Source of the DNA: Ancrocorticia sp052089425
GTDB taxonomy: Bacteria > Actinomycetota > Actinomycetes > Actinomycetales > Actinomycetaceae
Direction: 5' to 3'
Assembly: GCF_052089425.1 (NCBI RefSeq)
Contig: NZ_JBQCZW010000008.1
Coordinates: forward strand, 1 to 64,000
Length of the DNA stretch: 64,000 bases
The translations under genes and the position numbers were made by a program. Shown here in pieces: positions 51,322 through 60,089 of the stretch (its first letter is position 1; every line of letters starts with the position of its first letter). Below the pieces are notes generated by a model. The model made no database searches. It worked only from the letters and a program-made list of their open reading frames with translations, and was not told where the DNA came from.

Positions 51322-52618
51322 TAAGCGAAAGAACGGTGCTCGGGCGGATCGTCCGGGCTCTGGGAAATCGCGTGCCACATCCTCCCTTTTCCCTCGGTTG
51401 AATCCGTCTAAGGACGAGGCACAGGTACGCGAGGTGATGCGTCAATCCGTCATCTCCACGTTGATTCCCACCTTCGTGTTGCTCATTCTGGGGCTCGTGA
51501 TGGTCTATTCGGCCACTGCCCCCGCAGGCATCCGTGACGCCAACGCCGTGTCACTTGGCGCCTTCCGGACCGCCAATAACCACCTCGTTCTCTCATTGGT
51601 TGGTGTTGCTGTTGGAGGGCTGTGTTCGCTGATCCCGCTGCGGTGGTTCGCAGCTTTCGCGAACTGGCTCTTCGGGTTGGGCCTTGCGCTGCAGGTGTTG
51701 GTTCTGACCCCACTTGGCGTTGATGTTGGAGGAAACACGAACTGGATCCAGATTGCTGGCATCCGGCTCCAACCGTCCGAACTGTTAAAGATCGCCACGG
51801 TTGTGTGGCTCGCCGCTCATTTGGCCAGACTCAGAGATCGGGAAGCCGATTGGCGTGCCTACATGTTCCCCACAGGGATTGGCGCGGCCGCAGCGTTCGT
51901 ATGCGTCATGTTGGGCGGCGATTTGGGCACCGGCTTGATCTTCATCCTCATCGCCGCTGGCGCATTCTGGCTGGCCAATATGCCCGCCAGATACTTCGTT
52001 GCTGTTGGTGCGCCCGTTGTGGTGATCGCCGGATTCCTTGTGGCGATCTCCGATTCCCGGCGAACTCGCGTCACCGATTTTGCCGCCAACCTCTTTGCCA
52101 TGCCGGATTCGCAGCATCCAACGCAGCCTGATTTCGCGATGTGGGCCTTCGGCTCTGGAGGCATCGGAGGTTCAGGCCTAGGAACGGGCGCGGAGAAGTG
52201 GCCCGGTAATTTGGCCGAAGCGCAAACAGACTACATTTTTGCCGTGATCGGTGAGGAACTCGGGTTTGGAGGCTGTGCGCTTGTTATTTGTATGTTCCTC
52301 TTGCTGGGATGGAGCCTCATTCGCGTCAGTATGAACCATCCGAGCAAATTCGGGAGAATCTCCGTGGGCCTTGTAGCCATTTGGATTTGTGGCCAAGCCT
52401 TTGCCAATATGCTTGTGGTCACTGGACTGCTCCCCGTATTCGGTGTGCCATTGCCATTCATGTCACAGGGAGGAACGGCCGTTATCGCGGCGCTCTTAGG
52501 CATCGGGGTCAGTGTGTCCGCAATGCTGTCCGTTCCCGGCGTACGTGATTCTTTCAAAGTCCGCGGATCCATCGCTCAGGGCGCACGGGCCGTACTGAAG
52601 CGGAGCAATAATGAGTGA
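51314..52618 (+). CDS. ftsW: Septal peptidoglycan glycosyltransferase FtsW
   Basis: A SEDS-family polymerase that builds glycan strands from lipid II with FtsI. About ten membrane helices follow a basic N-terminus of 55 residues. Signatures are GGNTNWIQIAGIRLQPSELLK (in parts), LGGDLGTGLIF and LAEAQTDYIFAVIGEELGF, and the last helix region has VPLPFMSQGGTAVI. GTG at 51314 has GGAGGA ahead and overlaps murD by 8 bp; the open frame further back lies inside murD. The product is 434 residues. Confidence 0.95.
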   Translation: MADKRKNGARADRPGSGKSRATSSLFPRLNPSKDEAQVREVMRQSVISTLIPTFVLLILGLVMVYSATAPAGIRDANAVSLGAFRTANNHLVLSLVGVAVGGLCSLIPLRWFAAFANWLFGLGLALQVLVLTPLGVDVGGNTNWIQIAGIRLQPSELLKIATVVWLAAHLARLRDREADWRAYMFPTGIGAAAAFVCVMLGGDLGTGLIFILIAAGAFWLANMPARYFVAVGAPVVVIAGFLVAISDSRRTRVTDFAANLFAMPDSQHPTQPDFAMWAFGSGGIGGSGLGTGAEKWPGNLAEAQTDYIFAVIGEELGFGGCALVICMFLLLGWSLIRVSMNHPSKFGRISVGLVAIWICGQAFANMLVVTGLLPVFGVPLPFMSQGGTAVIAALLGIGVSVSAMLSVPGVRDSFKVRGSIAQGARAVLKRSNNE

Positions 52619-53789
52619 GATGTCCGAACCAACACGTCCGAAACACAATGGCGAAGGGAACAACGTGGACAACACAGCACAGGGCGTTCGGGTGGTACTT
52701 GCAGGTGGGGGAACTGCCGGGCACGTGAACCCACTACTCGCCACGGCCTTCGAACTGACCAAACACGGCGCACAGGTGAGCGCTGTTGGCACAAGCGAAG
52801 GGCTAGAAACCGATCTAGTACCCGCCGCTGGTATCGAACTGGACACCATTGAGAAGGTGCCTTTCCCCCGCAGGCCAAACGGTGCGATGGTCCGCTTCCC
52901 GCTCGATTTCCGTGCCGCCGTGCGCCACGCAGGCGATATCTTGGTCAAGCGTCAGGCCGATGTTGTGGTTGGCTTTGGAGGCTTCGTCTCCACTCCGATG
53001 TATCGCGCGGCTAAGGCACAGGGTATCCCTGTGGTGATCCATGAACAGAATGCGAAGCAGGGCCTCGCTAATCGCTACGGCGCGCGATTTGCTGCCGCTG
53101 TGGCCCTCACCTTTCCGTCCACCTCACTGGCGGCCAAGCAAGGCCAGACCGTCACGGTTGGACTTCCGTTACGCCCGGCCATTTCAGACCTTGCACAGGC
53201 CAGATTGGACGGCGGCGATGCTCCGCGCCGGGATGCCGCCGCACGGTTGGGCCTTGACCCGGATATGACCACCCTCGTGGTGACGGGCGGCTCGCTCGGC
53301 GCCCAACACCTCAATGAGGTAGTGGAAGAGTGCTTACCGCTCCTCCAGGACTTTCAGGTTCTCCACCTGACAGGGCGTGGCAAGGATGGCCCCATCCGCC
53401 AAGCAACGGATTCAATGAACTCCTATCACGTGCTGGACTACCTAGCCACGATGGAGGATGCCTACGCCGTTGCCGATCTTGTTCTATGCCGTTCGGGTGC
53501 AGGCACAGTTGCCGAACTCAGCGCCCTTGGAATTCCCGCGTTCTTCGTTCCTCTTGCTATCGGCAACGGGGAACAAGAACTCAACGCCGCAGATTCCATC
53601 CGCGCAGGCGGCGCAGTGCTGGCACGCGATAAGGACTTCGACGCTCAGGTATTCGCCCAGCGGGTGATGCCGTTGCTGCACGCCCCACAGAAGCTGGCTG
53701 ATATGGGCCAAGCAGCGCGAGGAGTGAGTCCAGTGGATGCCGCCGCACGGCTTTCCGATCTGGTATTGAGGATCGGGGAGGAGAGCTGA
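52611..53789 (+). CDS. murG: Undecaprenyl-PP-MurNAc-pentapeptide GlcNAc transferase MurG
   Basis: A membrane-associated GT28 enzyme that converts lipid I to lipid II. The N-terminal glycine loop is VLAGGGTAGHVNPLLATA. GFGGFVSTPMYRAAKAQGIP and HEQNAKQGLANR follow, with the donor-site GGSLGAQHLNE and LVLCRSGAGTVAELSALGIP near the end. The N-terminus has about 25 extra residues before the fold. The ATG overlaps the ftsW stop by 8 bp, with GGAG ahead. The product is 392 residues. Confidence 0.96.
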   Translation: MSEMSEPTRPKHNGEGNNVDNTAQGVRVVLAGGGTAGHVNPLLATAFELTKHGAQVSAVGTSEGLETDLVPAAGIELDTIEKVPFPRRPNGAMVRFPLDFRAAVRHAGDILVKRQADVVVGFGGFVSTPMYRAAKAQGIPVVIHEQNAKQGLANRYGARFAAAVALTFPSTSLAAKQGQTVTVGLPLRPAISDLAQARLDGGDAPRRDAAARLGLDPDMTTLVVTGGSLGAQHLNEVVEECLPLLQDFQVLHLTGRGKDGPIRQATDSMNSYHVLDYLATMEDAYAVADLVLCRSGAGTVAELSALGIPAFFVPLAIGNGEQELNAADSIRAGGAVLARDKDFDAQVFAQRVMPLLHAPQKLADMGQAARGVSPVDAAARLSDLVLRIGEES

Positions 53790-55153
53790 TGTACCACTTC
53801 ATCGGTATCGGGGGAGCGGGAATGTCCGTGATCGCCGAACTCATGCTGGCACAAGGTGCCACAATTTCGGGATCGGATGCCCGAGAAAGCGCAACGACTG
53901 ACTATCTGACGGGGCTCGGCGCCCGGGTATTTATCGGGCAGAACGCGGAGAACGTTCCGGAGGACGCGACTGTGGTTGTCTCCTCTGCGATTCGTGAATC
54001 GAACCCGGAGCTGGCAATTGCGAGGATGCGCGGACAAGATGTCCTACACCGTTCGCAGGCGTTGGCGCTGGCTGCCAAGGGGCGCGATTTCATCGCTGTT
54101 GCGGGCGCCCACGGGAAAACCACAACCTCAGCAATGCTGGCAACTACGCTGCGCACGCTGGGTGGGGATCCTTCGTGGGCGATTGGCGGAAACGTGACGG
54201 GAGTGGGGGCAGGCGGCCATCTGGGCGCCGGGAAAGCCTTTGTTGCCGAGGCAGACGAATCCGATGCATCATTTCTCAACTACACGCCACGGCTGGCGAT
54301 CGTCACCAACGTGGAGCCTGACCATCTCGATCATTACGGCACCCCAGAAGCATTCGAGCAGGCGTTTGAGCAATTCGCTGAACGCATCGTTTCCGGAGGA
54401 CTCTTGGTGGCCTGCTCGGATGATCCGGGCGCAGCTCGGCTGGCTGAAAGCGCCCTAGCTTCTGGCATCCGGGTAGTGACGTATGGGCGAGGCGATGGAA
54501 TTCCCGGCGCAGAGCGCCACGTTCGGATCACAGAAGAATCCCACCGCGAGGGGCGTGCACGCGGTACGTTCAGCGATTCCAACGCCGCGTTTGAGGTGGA
54601 TCTGGCCGTGGTGGGCGCTCACAATCTGCTCAACGCGGCAGCCGCATGGGCCGGGGCCACCGAAATCGGCTACTCGGGGCGCGATGTTGCACGCGCCCTC
54701 GCGAGTTTCTCTGGTACGGGGCGCCGTTTCGAAAAACGTGGCGAAGCGGCGGGGGTAACTGTCATCGACGATTATGCCCACCATCCAACAGAGGTTCGCG
54801 CAACGCTGGAGGCAGCACGTGAATACGTGGGCGCCGGGCGGATTATTGCGCTCTTTCAACCTCACCTCTATAGCCGAACCCGAAACTTTGCGAGCGAGTT
54901 TGCCGCGGCGCTAACTCTGGCCGATTGCGCAATTGTCACGGGCGTGTACGCCGCGCGGGAGGATCCCATCCCGGGTGTTGATGGGCATGTGATCGCCGAT
55001 AGTATTCCAGGCGGTGAGTTCATTCAGGACAAGGAGGCTGCAGCGGATGCCGCAGCCGATATGGCAAAACCCGGAGATATTATTCTGACGATTGGCGCCG
55101 GAAACGTGACGGAGCTGGGCCCGAAGATCCTCGAGAGGCTCTCCGTGCGATGA
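53789..55153 (+). CDS. murC: UDP-MurNAc--L-alanine ligase MurC
   Basis: It attaches L-alanine to UDP-MurNAc, the first step of the peptide stem. YHFIGIGGAGMSVIAELML is the N-terminal loop. VAGAHGKTTTSAML binds ATP. DESDASFLNYTPRLAIVTNVEPDHLDHYG (in parts) and DDYAHHPTEVRATLEAAR are hallmarks. The start shares bases with the murG stop (TGATG). The product is 454 residues. Confidence 0.97.
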   Translation: MYHFIGIGGAGMSVIAELMLAQGATISGSDARESATTDYLTGLGARVFIGQNAENVPEDATVVVSSAIRESNPELAIARMRGQDVLHRSQALALAAKGRDFIAVAGAHGKTTTSAMLATTLRTLGGDPSWAIGGNVTGVGAGGHLGAGKAFVAEADESDASFLNYTPRLAIVTNVEPDHLDHYGTPEAFEQAFEQFAERIVSGGLLVACSDDPGAARLAESALASGIRVVTYGRGDGIPGAERHVRITEESHREGRARGTFSDSNAAFEVDLAVVGAHNLLNAAAAWAGATEIGYSGRDVARALASFSGTGRRFEKRGEAAGVTVIDDYAHHPTEVRATLEAAREYVGAGRIIALFQPHLYSRTRNFASEFAAALTLADCAIVTGVYAAREDPIPGVDGHVIADSIPGGEFIQDKEAAADAAADMAKPGDIILTIGAGNVTELGPKILERLSVR

Positions 55154-56304
55154 GACCCCCGAAACGCCCAGCCAAACCCCGCGATCTAGGGGCAAGCAAA
55201 GACCGACACGGGGGCGGGGAGATCAGCCATGAGCAGGTCCGTAAAGCCCGTCAGGATGCCGCACCTACGGCCGCACTGAGCCCTGAGGAGGCCCAGCGCA
55301 TCGCTGACTCGGTGACGGGAAAGTGGCAGGGCAACAAACCCGCCGCCCCATCACGATCCGGGCGTACGGACGATAGCGCCGGTTCCACTGAATCCGCCAC
55401 ATCTGCTCACAGCGCCCACAGCGGGCAGAGCCCCGCTGAGCCGGTCGAAGCTCCGAACGCCCCCGCCGCCTCACCTCCCCTCCGTGAACGGCTTGCCCTC
55501 CAGAAACGGCTTCGCGGGCTCACCTCACGGGTATCTCTGAAGCGTGAGCGGCGCCCCCGCAGGCGCTCCACCACCGAACTCTCCGAACGGCGCCTCGAAA
55601 AGCAATCTGAACGCCGGCGCCTCATTCTCAAGCGCGTTGGGGTTCTCGGCGGCGGAGTTTTTCTGGTGCTCACCCTCGTGTGGGTACTGTTCTTCTCCTC
55701 GATCTTGGGCTTGCAGAAGGATGACATTACGGTATCTGGGCTCAACGATCAGGAGGCGGTCACTGAAGCCGAGGTGATCGCCGTCGTCGGCGAATGGGAA
55801 GGATCTCCAACGCTCCGGCTACCGGAATCGACCATTGAATCCTCCCTCACGGAATCGTTCCCACTCATCGAAACAGCCAATGTGAACGGACAGGCGCCGC
55901 ACGGTGCGAACGTGACCCTCACGTTGCGCGAGCCCATCGCCTGTTTACTCGAAGATGGTGAATGCGTGGCAATCGATGCCCACGGCGCCAGAATTCCTGT
56001 GCCGGAGGAGACCGCCGATGCCCTTCCACGCCTGACCTTGGACAAGGGACAGGATGCGGCAGGGGAGGCCGCCATGTCCATGATTGAGGTGCTTGATGCG
56101 TTGCCGGCTGGGACACGTGAGCGCGTCGAATCTATTGAAGTTAGCGATACGCTCCAAATGACTCTCAAACTCAACGGTGGCGCTGAGGTGACGTGGGGCC
56201 GCGCGGAGGATAACGATTTTAAGGCTGAGGTGCTGACCGTGCTGCTTGAACAAGAGGCGGACAGCTATGACGTATCGGTTCCGAGCGCCCCGGTGACTGG
56301 CTAG
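55150..56304 (+). CDS. ftsQ: Cell division protein FtsQ
   Basis: A bitopic divisome scaffold that links early and late division proteins. The cytoplasmic N-terminus is very long (about 160 residues), with Ala/Ser/Pro-rich low-complexity sequence and a strongly basic patch (RERRPRRRSTTELSERR). One membrane helix lies at about residues 163-183. The POTRA domain follows, with DITVSGLNDQEAVTEAEV and LRLPESTIESSLTESFPLI. The end is less conserved. It is coupled to murC through ATGA. The product is 384 residues. Confidence 0.9.
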   Translation: MRPPKRPAKPRDLGASKDRHGGGEISHEQVRKARQDAAPTAALSPEEAQRIADSVTGKWQGNKPAAPSRSGRTDDSAGSTESATSAHSAHSGQSPAEPVEAPNAPAASPPLRERLALQKRLRGLTSRVSLKRERRPRRRSTTELSERRLEKQSERRRLILKRVGVLGGGVFLVLTLVWVLFFSSILGLQKDDITVSGLNDQEAVTEAEVIAVVGEWEGSPTLRLPESTIESSLTESFPLIETANVNGQAPHGANVTLTLREPIACLLEDGECVAIDAHGARIPVPEETADALPRLTLDKGQDAAGEAAMSMIEVLDALPAGTRERVESIEVSDTLQMTLKLNGGAEVTWGRAEDNDFKAEVLTVLLEQEADSYDVSVPSAPVTG

Positions 56305-56413
56305 TTCTCGCCCAGTTTTGGTGAACTTTACGGGCAATGCTGCGACACACCACGGCGGTCATTGATACCGCTGCCCGTTCCCTCTACCTTTTCCGCGAAG
56401 TCAGATACGTAAA

Positions 56414-56434
56414 ACCTCAAGTACTTCTTGAGGT
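56414..56434 (+). promoter_or_regulatory. Hairpin just before the ftsZ ribosome site
   Basis: ACCTCAAG (56414-56421) and CTTGAGGT (56427-56434) form a perfect 8-bp stem with a 5-nt loop, ending a few bases before AAAGGA and 16 bases before the ftsZ ATG. It may affect translation or mRNA stability. Confidence 0.55.
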
Positions 56435-56450
56435 CTGAAAGGAAGAGTCC

Positions 56451-57638
56451 ATGCCAGCCATGAATAACGCTGCGAATATTAAAGTGATCGGGGTAGGCGG
56501 TGGCGGCGTCAATGCCGTTGACCGCATGATCCAAGACGGCTTGGTGGGCGTGGAGTTCATTGCCGTCAATACGGACGGCCAGTCACTCGTCAAATCTGAA
56601 GCCGATACCAAGCTTGATATCGGGCGGGATGTGTCACGTGGCCTCGGTGCGGGGGCCGATCCCGCCATTGGCACGCGTGCAGCAGAAGAAAACGTTGAAG
56701 TCATCCGGGCCGCCTTGGAAGGCTCCGATATGGTGTTCGTGACCGCTGGCGAAGGCGGTGGCACCGGTACCGGCGCCGCGCCCATCGTTGCGAACATCGC
56801 TCGTGAACTCGAGGCCCTGACGGTAGGTGTTGTCACCCGCCCATTCGAATTCGAAGGCCTGCAGCGTGCCAACAACGCAATGTCCGGGATCGAATCGCTG
56901 CGCAAATCTGTGGACACGCTCATCGTGATCCCCAACGATCGCCTGCTGGAGATCGCGGAGGACAACTTGTCCATTATCGAAGCTTTCCATCTTGCTGACG
57001 ATGTCCTGCGCTCAGGCGTCAAGGGAATCTCTGATCTCATCACCATTCCCGGGCTTGTGAACCTCGACTTCGCCGATGTGAAGGCGATCATGAAGGATGC
57101 GGGCACCGCCCTCATGGGGATTGGCGCCGCTAGCGGTGAGGATCGCGCGATGCGAGCAACAGAGAACGCCATCTCTTCTCCGCTTCTGGAAGCCAGCATT
57201 GATGGAGCGCACGGTGTTTTGCTCTCCTTCCAAGCCGGCGCTGATTTCTCCATGAAGGAGATGTCTGGTGCTGCTCGGTTGGTGAAGGAATCGGTGGATC
57301 CCAATGCCAACATCATCGTGGGAACGATCATCGATGAATCGTTGGGCGATGAAGTTCGCGTGACGGTTATTGCCGCAGGTTTCGACGATCATACCGATCA
57401 CCTCCTGCTTCAGGGCCGCGGGCAGCAGCCTCAGGCCGCTTCCTCAGCGCACGCCACCACCGCCGAACCCGAGAAGGAGCCGGCTTTGGCCTTTGAGGAG
57501 ACCGCCGTGGCAACGCCTGCCCGCCCAGTAGCACAGGCACCCGAACATCAGGAGGTTCCGCCTGCCGTGGCAGAGCCCACCGAGCGCCGCTCCAACAACG
57601 ATTTGGACATCCCGCTCTTCCTGTTCGAGGAGAACTAA
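56451..57638 (+). CDS. ftsZ: Cell division GTPase FtsZ
   Basis: The tubulin homologue that forms the division ring. KVIGVGGGGVNAVDRMI and the tubulin signature GEGGGTGTGAAPIVANIA, near residue 100, bind GTP; the T7-loop region NLDFADVKAIM is intact. The C-terminal linker (about residues 320-380) is Ala/Glu/Pro-rich, and the conserved tail is LDIPLFLFEEN, which docks SepF and FtsW. The ATG at 56451 has AAAGGAAG ahead; ATG 56460 is a second choice. The product is 395 residues. A 146-bp gap before it probably holds its own promoter. Confidence 0.97.
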   Translation: MPAMNNAANIKVIGVGGGGVNAVDRMIQDGLVGVEFIAVNTDGQSLVKSEADTKLDIGRDVSRGLGAGADPAIGTRAAEENVEVIRAALEGSDMVFVTAGEGGGTGTGAAPIVANIARELEALTVGVVTRPFEFEGLQRANNAMSGIESLRKSVDTLIVIPNDRLLEIAEDNLSIIEAFHLADDVLRSGVKGISDLITIPGLVNLDFADVKAIMKDAGTALMGIGAASGEDRAMRATENAISSPLLEASIDGAHGVLLSFQAGADFSMKEMSGAARLVKESVDPNANIIVGTIIDESLGDEVRVTVIAAGFDDHTDHLLLQGRGQQPQAASSAHATTAEPEKEPALAFEETAVATPARPVAQAPEHQEVPPAVAEPTERRSNNDLDIPLFLFEEN

Positions 57639-57696
57639 GAGAATAAGGCTTCGGCGCCGATGCGCCGGGGAAGGCATCTTCGGGTGTCTGACTTCA

Positions 57697-57726
57697 GACG
57701 GCCCGCACCGTGTGGCGCGGGCCGTC
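57697..57726 (+). terminator. GC-rich hairpin after ftsZ
   Basis: GACGGCCCGC (57697-57706) and GCGGGCCGTC (57717-57726) form a perfect 10-bp stem with a 10-nt loop. No T-run follows. It probably ends or attenuates the ftsZ transcript. Confidence 0.6.
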
Positions 57727-57746
57727 ACCATACCTAGCGAGGGTTG

Positions 57747-58571
57747 ATGAGTTTAGTGTCATGGGCCGTGGATCAGGCCGTTCCGGGCGGCAGGGTGCGG
57801 GCGGGCTTCACCAGCCGTTTCGGGGGAGTCTCAAGCGGCCCATACGCGAGCCTCAACCTTGGGCAACACGTGGGAGACGATTCCGCCGCCGTGGCGAAGA
57901 ACCGTGCACTCTTAGCGCAGGAGCTTGGCGCTGCGCCCGGGTGGATGGATCAGGTGCACGGGGCGCGGCTGGCCGCCGCGGTGGCAGGCTCCACTGAGCC
58001 TGCGACCGATGGCCTGTTGGTTTCTTCGGGGACAAGCGGCGCGGGGACAAGCGGCGCGAACGCCGCGTGCGTCATGGTGGCGGACTGCGTGCCGCTGTTG
58101 CTGCTTCGCACGGATACGCCAGGCGGGGCGGCGGTCCACGTGGGCCGGGCGGGATTCCTTGCCGGTATTGCTGCGAACGCCGTGCGGGCCCTCGGCGCTC
58201 CAGAATCCACGATCGCCGTGTTGGGACCGTCGATTTGTGGCGGGTGCTACGAGGTCCCAGAACACATGGCCGCGGCCGCCGGGCAGGTTGAGCCGTCCGC
58301 CGTGAGCCAAACACGATGGGGAACCCCGTCCATCGATATCCCGCGTGGGCTTCGCGCGCAGCTGGAGCGAAGCGGCGTTACTAAGATCGTGGACACTGGC
58401 GTATGCACGCGAGAATCGGAGGATTACTTCTCCCACCGGCACGCAAGCGAGTCAGGCCAGCCAACGGGCCGGTTCGTCGGAGTGGTCCATGTGATGGGAG
58501 ATAGCCCCGCCGATTGTGGCGACACACCTGCTCAGCCTCACGGGGCTGGCGGTGAAGGTCTAATACCTTGA
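57747..58571 (+). CDS. pgeF: PgeF/YfiH-family polyphenol oxidase-like (laccase domain) protein
   Basis: A family linked to copper/zinc-dependent purine nucleoside or peptidoglycan-editing activity (E. coli YfiH/PgeF removes wrongly incorporated L-Ser from UDP-MurNAc). Metal ligands are visible: WMDQVHGARL (His), MVADCVPLLLLRTD (Cys) and VHVGRAGFLAGIAANAV (His). The segment GPSICGGCYEVPEH is typical. An in-frame 15-bp tandem repeat gives GTSGAGTSGA at about residues 94-103. The start is ATG 57747. The product is 274 residues. The place after ftsZ is normal, but the usual yggS neighbour is missing. Confidence 0.9.
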   Translation: MSLVSWAVDQAVPGGRVRAGFTSRFGGVSSGPYASLNLGQHVGDDSAAVAKNRALLAQELGAAPGWMDQVHGARLAAAVAGSTEPATDGLLVSSGTSGAGTSGANAACVMVADCVPLLLLRTDTPGGAAVHVGRAGFLAGIAANAVRALGAPESTIAVLGPSICGGCYEVPEHMAAAAGQVEPSAVSQTRWGTPSIDIPRGLRAQLERSGVTKIVDTGVCTRESEDYFSHRHASESGQPTGRFVGVVHVMGDSPADCGDTPAQPHGAGGEGLIP

Positions 58572-58603
58572 AAATTACAGGATGAATTAGCAGAGGGATA
58601 GCT

Positions 58604-59023
58604 ATGGCTAAGAACGCATTCCAACGGCTCGTGAACAAGGCCTCCGTTGCTGACGAAGGCTATGAAGACGAGTACTACGACGATTATGAAGATGTGGGTT
58701 ACTTCGATGAGAACGAGGAGCCAGAAGTGACTCCCATTCGTTCCGTTGCGGCTGGCGGAGATATCGCCCGGATCATCACGGTGTGGCCAAAGTCCATTGA
58801 TGGTGGCCAAGAGTTCGCTGATCCTTACCGCAAGGGGATCCCGGTGATTCTCAATATGACGGCAGCGCCAGATGGCGAGCGCCGGCGGATTCTCGATTTC
58901 GCCATGGGCGTGTGCTACGGGCTGCGGGGCAAGGTGAACAAGATCTCCAATGACGTGTTCCTTATGACGCCGCATCAGGTGACCGTCGAGGCAAGCCACC
59001 CGGAGGAGTCCTCCGACTTCTAA
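58604..59023 (+). CDS. sepF: Cell division protein SepF
   Basis: It anchors FtsZ to the membrane in bacteria without FtsA. The N-terminal membrane-binding helix AKNAFQRLVNKA is followed by an acidic Tyr/Asp/Glu linker (EDEYYDDYEDVGYFDE), then the core domain from about residue 55 with ARIITVWPKSIDG, GIPVILNMTAAPDGERRRILDFAMG (in parts) and NKISNDVFLMTP. The product is 139 residues. AGAGGGA precedes the ATG. Since no ftsA is in the cluster, SepF is the expected FtsZ tether. Confidence 0.95.
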   Translation: MAKNAFQRLVNKASVADEGYEDEYYDDYEDVGYFDENEEPEVTPIRSVAAGGDIARIITVWPKSIDGGQEFADPYRKGIPVILNMTAAPDGERRRILDFAMGVCYGLRGKVNKISNDVFLMTPHQVTVEASHPEESSDF

Positions 59024-59024
59024 T

Positions 59025-59318
59025 ATGGGAACACTTTTTAGCCTCTTAGCCCTCGCATGCGGGCTTTACACAGTTGTGCTTGTTGCACGAATTGTTATTG
59101 ACCTTGTCATTAATATTTCAAGGGATTGGGTCCCAACCGGTCCGCTTCTGGTCATGTCCAACATTATTTTTGGACTGACCGATCCGCCATTGAGATTCCT
59201 CGCACGCTTCATCCCGCCGCTACGCTTGGGTTCTATCCAGTTCGATATTGGCTTCCTCCTGCTCTTTATCGGGATTCAATTCCTTCAGCAAACTTTCCTG
59301 TATTTGTCCGTTAACTAA
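59025..59318 (+). CDS. yggT: YggT family membrane protein
   Basis: A 97-residue protein with two membrane segments (about residues 4-26 and 65-90) and the family pattern R-x-x-x-D-x-V, then DPPLRFLARFIPPLRLGSIQFDIGF (in part). It is commonly found between sepF and divIVA in actinobacteria, and the function is not settled. The ATG is one base after the sepF stop. Downstream lies a 124-bp gap that likely holds the divIVA promoter. Confidence 0.9.
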   Translation: MGTLFSLLALACGLYTVVLVARIVIDLVINISRDWVPTGPLLVMSNIIFGLTDPPLRFLARFIPPLRLGSIQFDIGFLLLFIGIQFLQQTFLYLSVN

Positions 59319-59442
59319 AGACATGCCGCTCAACTTCTGTCACTATATGAACATGAGTATCTGATTTCAGGTACGCTCTTCCTGTAAGTGACTCGTACGG
59401 GCCACATTGTCAATTTGACCGAGAACGTAGAGGTGAACACTC

Positions 59443-60024
59443 ATGGCGCTGCTCACGGAACATGACGTCGTCAATATGCGCTTCAAGGAGCCTAGGTCGC
59501 TCGAAGAAGGATACGATCAGGACGAAGTCGATTTCTTCCTTGATGAGGTGGCTGAGTCCATCGCCCAGCTGACGAAGGACAAGGCCGAACTTGAGAACCA
59601 GCTCAAGGTTTCTCAGGCCCGCGTAACGGAGCTTGAAGGTGGCGCCGCAGCGCCAGAACAGGCTCCCGATTCCGCAACCTCTACCGCATCCTTCCCGGCT
59701 CAGGGTCACGATGCCGAATCGGCTACTGGCCTGTTGGCCATGGCTCAGGAGCTCCACGATAAGCACGTGAGCGAAGGCAAGGCGGAAGGTGACCGCATCA
59801 TCTCCGAAGCGAACCAGCGCAGCGAGCAAATCCTTGGTGATGCGCAGTCCGAGTACAACCGCACACTCACTCAGCTGGAGCAGGAGCGCGGCCTACTGGA
59901 GCGCAAGATCTCCGAGCTACGCGATTTCGAGCGCGATTACCGCACACGCCTCAAGAGCTACCTCGAGTCCCTCTTGAGCAACGTTGAAGTTGGGCAGAAC
60001 CCAGCGGACGGCCTCCAGAACTAA
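59443..60024 (+). CDS. divIVA: DivIVA-family polar growth protein Wag31
   Basis: A curvature-sensing coiled-coil scaffold that directs polar or septal wall synthesis in actinobacteria. The N-terminal lipid-binding domain reads MRFKEPRSLEEGYDQDEVDFFLDEVAE in parts, with DDVDxFLDEV-like spacing. Coiled coils cover about residues 35-55 and 100-185, split by an Ala/Ser/Pro linker. The product is 193 residues, shorter than mycobacterial Wag31. The ATG has GAGGTG ahead. A perfect terminator follows. Confidence 0.94.
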   Translation: MALLTEHDVVNMRFKEPRSLEEGYDQDEVDFFLDEVAESIAQLTKDKAELENQLKVSQARVTELEGGAAAPEQAPDSATSTASFPAQGHDAESATGLLAMAQELHDKHVSEGKAEGDRIISEANQRSEQILGDAQSEYNRTLTQLEQERGLLERKISELRDFERDYRTRLKSYLESLLSNVEVGQNPADGLQN

Positions 60025-60040
60025 GAGAGCCTTTTAGGTG

Positions 60041-60068
60041 AACGGCGGTAGCTCATGCTACCGCCGTT
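60041..60068 (+). terminator. Terminator after divIVA
   Basis: AACGGCGGTAGC (60041-60052) and GCTACCGCCGTT (60057-60068) form a perfect 12-bp stem with a 4-nt loop TCAT, 16 bases after the divIVA stop and 21 before lspA. Only a short T-run follows. Confidence 0.85.
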
Positions 60069-60089
60069 TGTCATGACCGAAGGAGAAGC

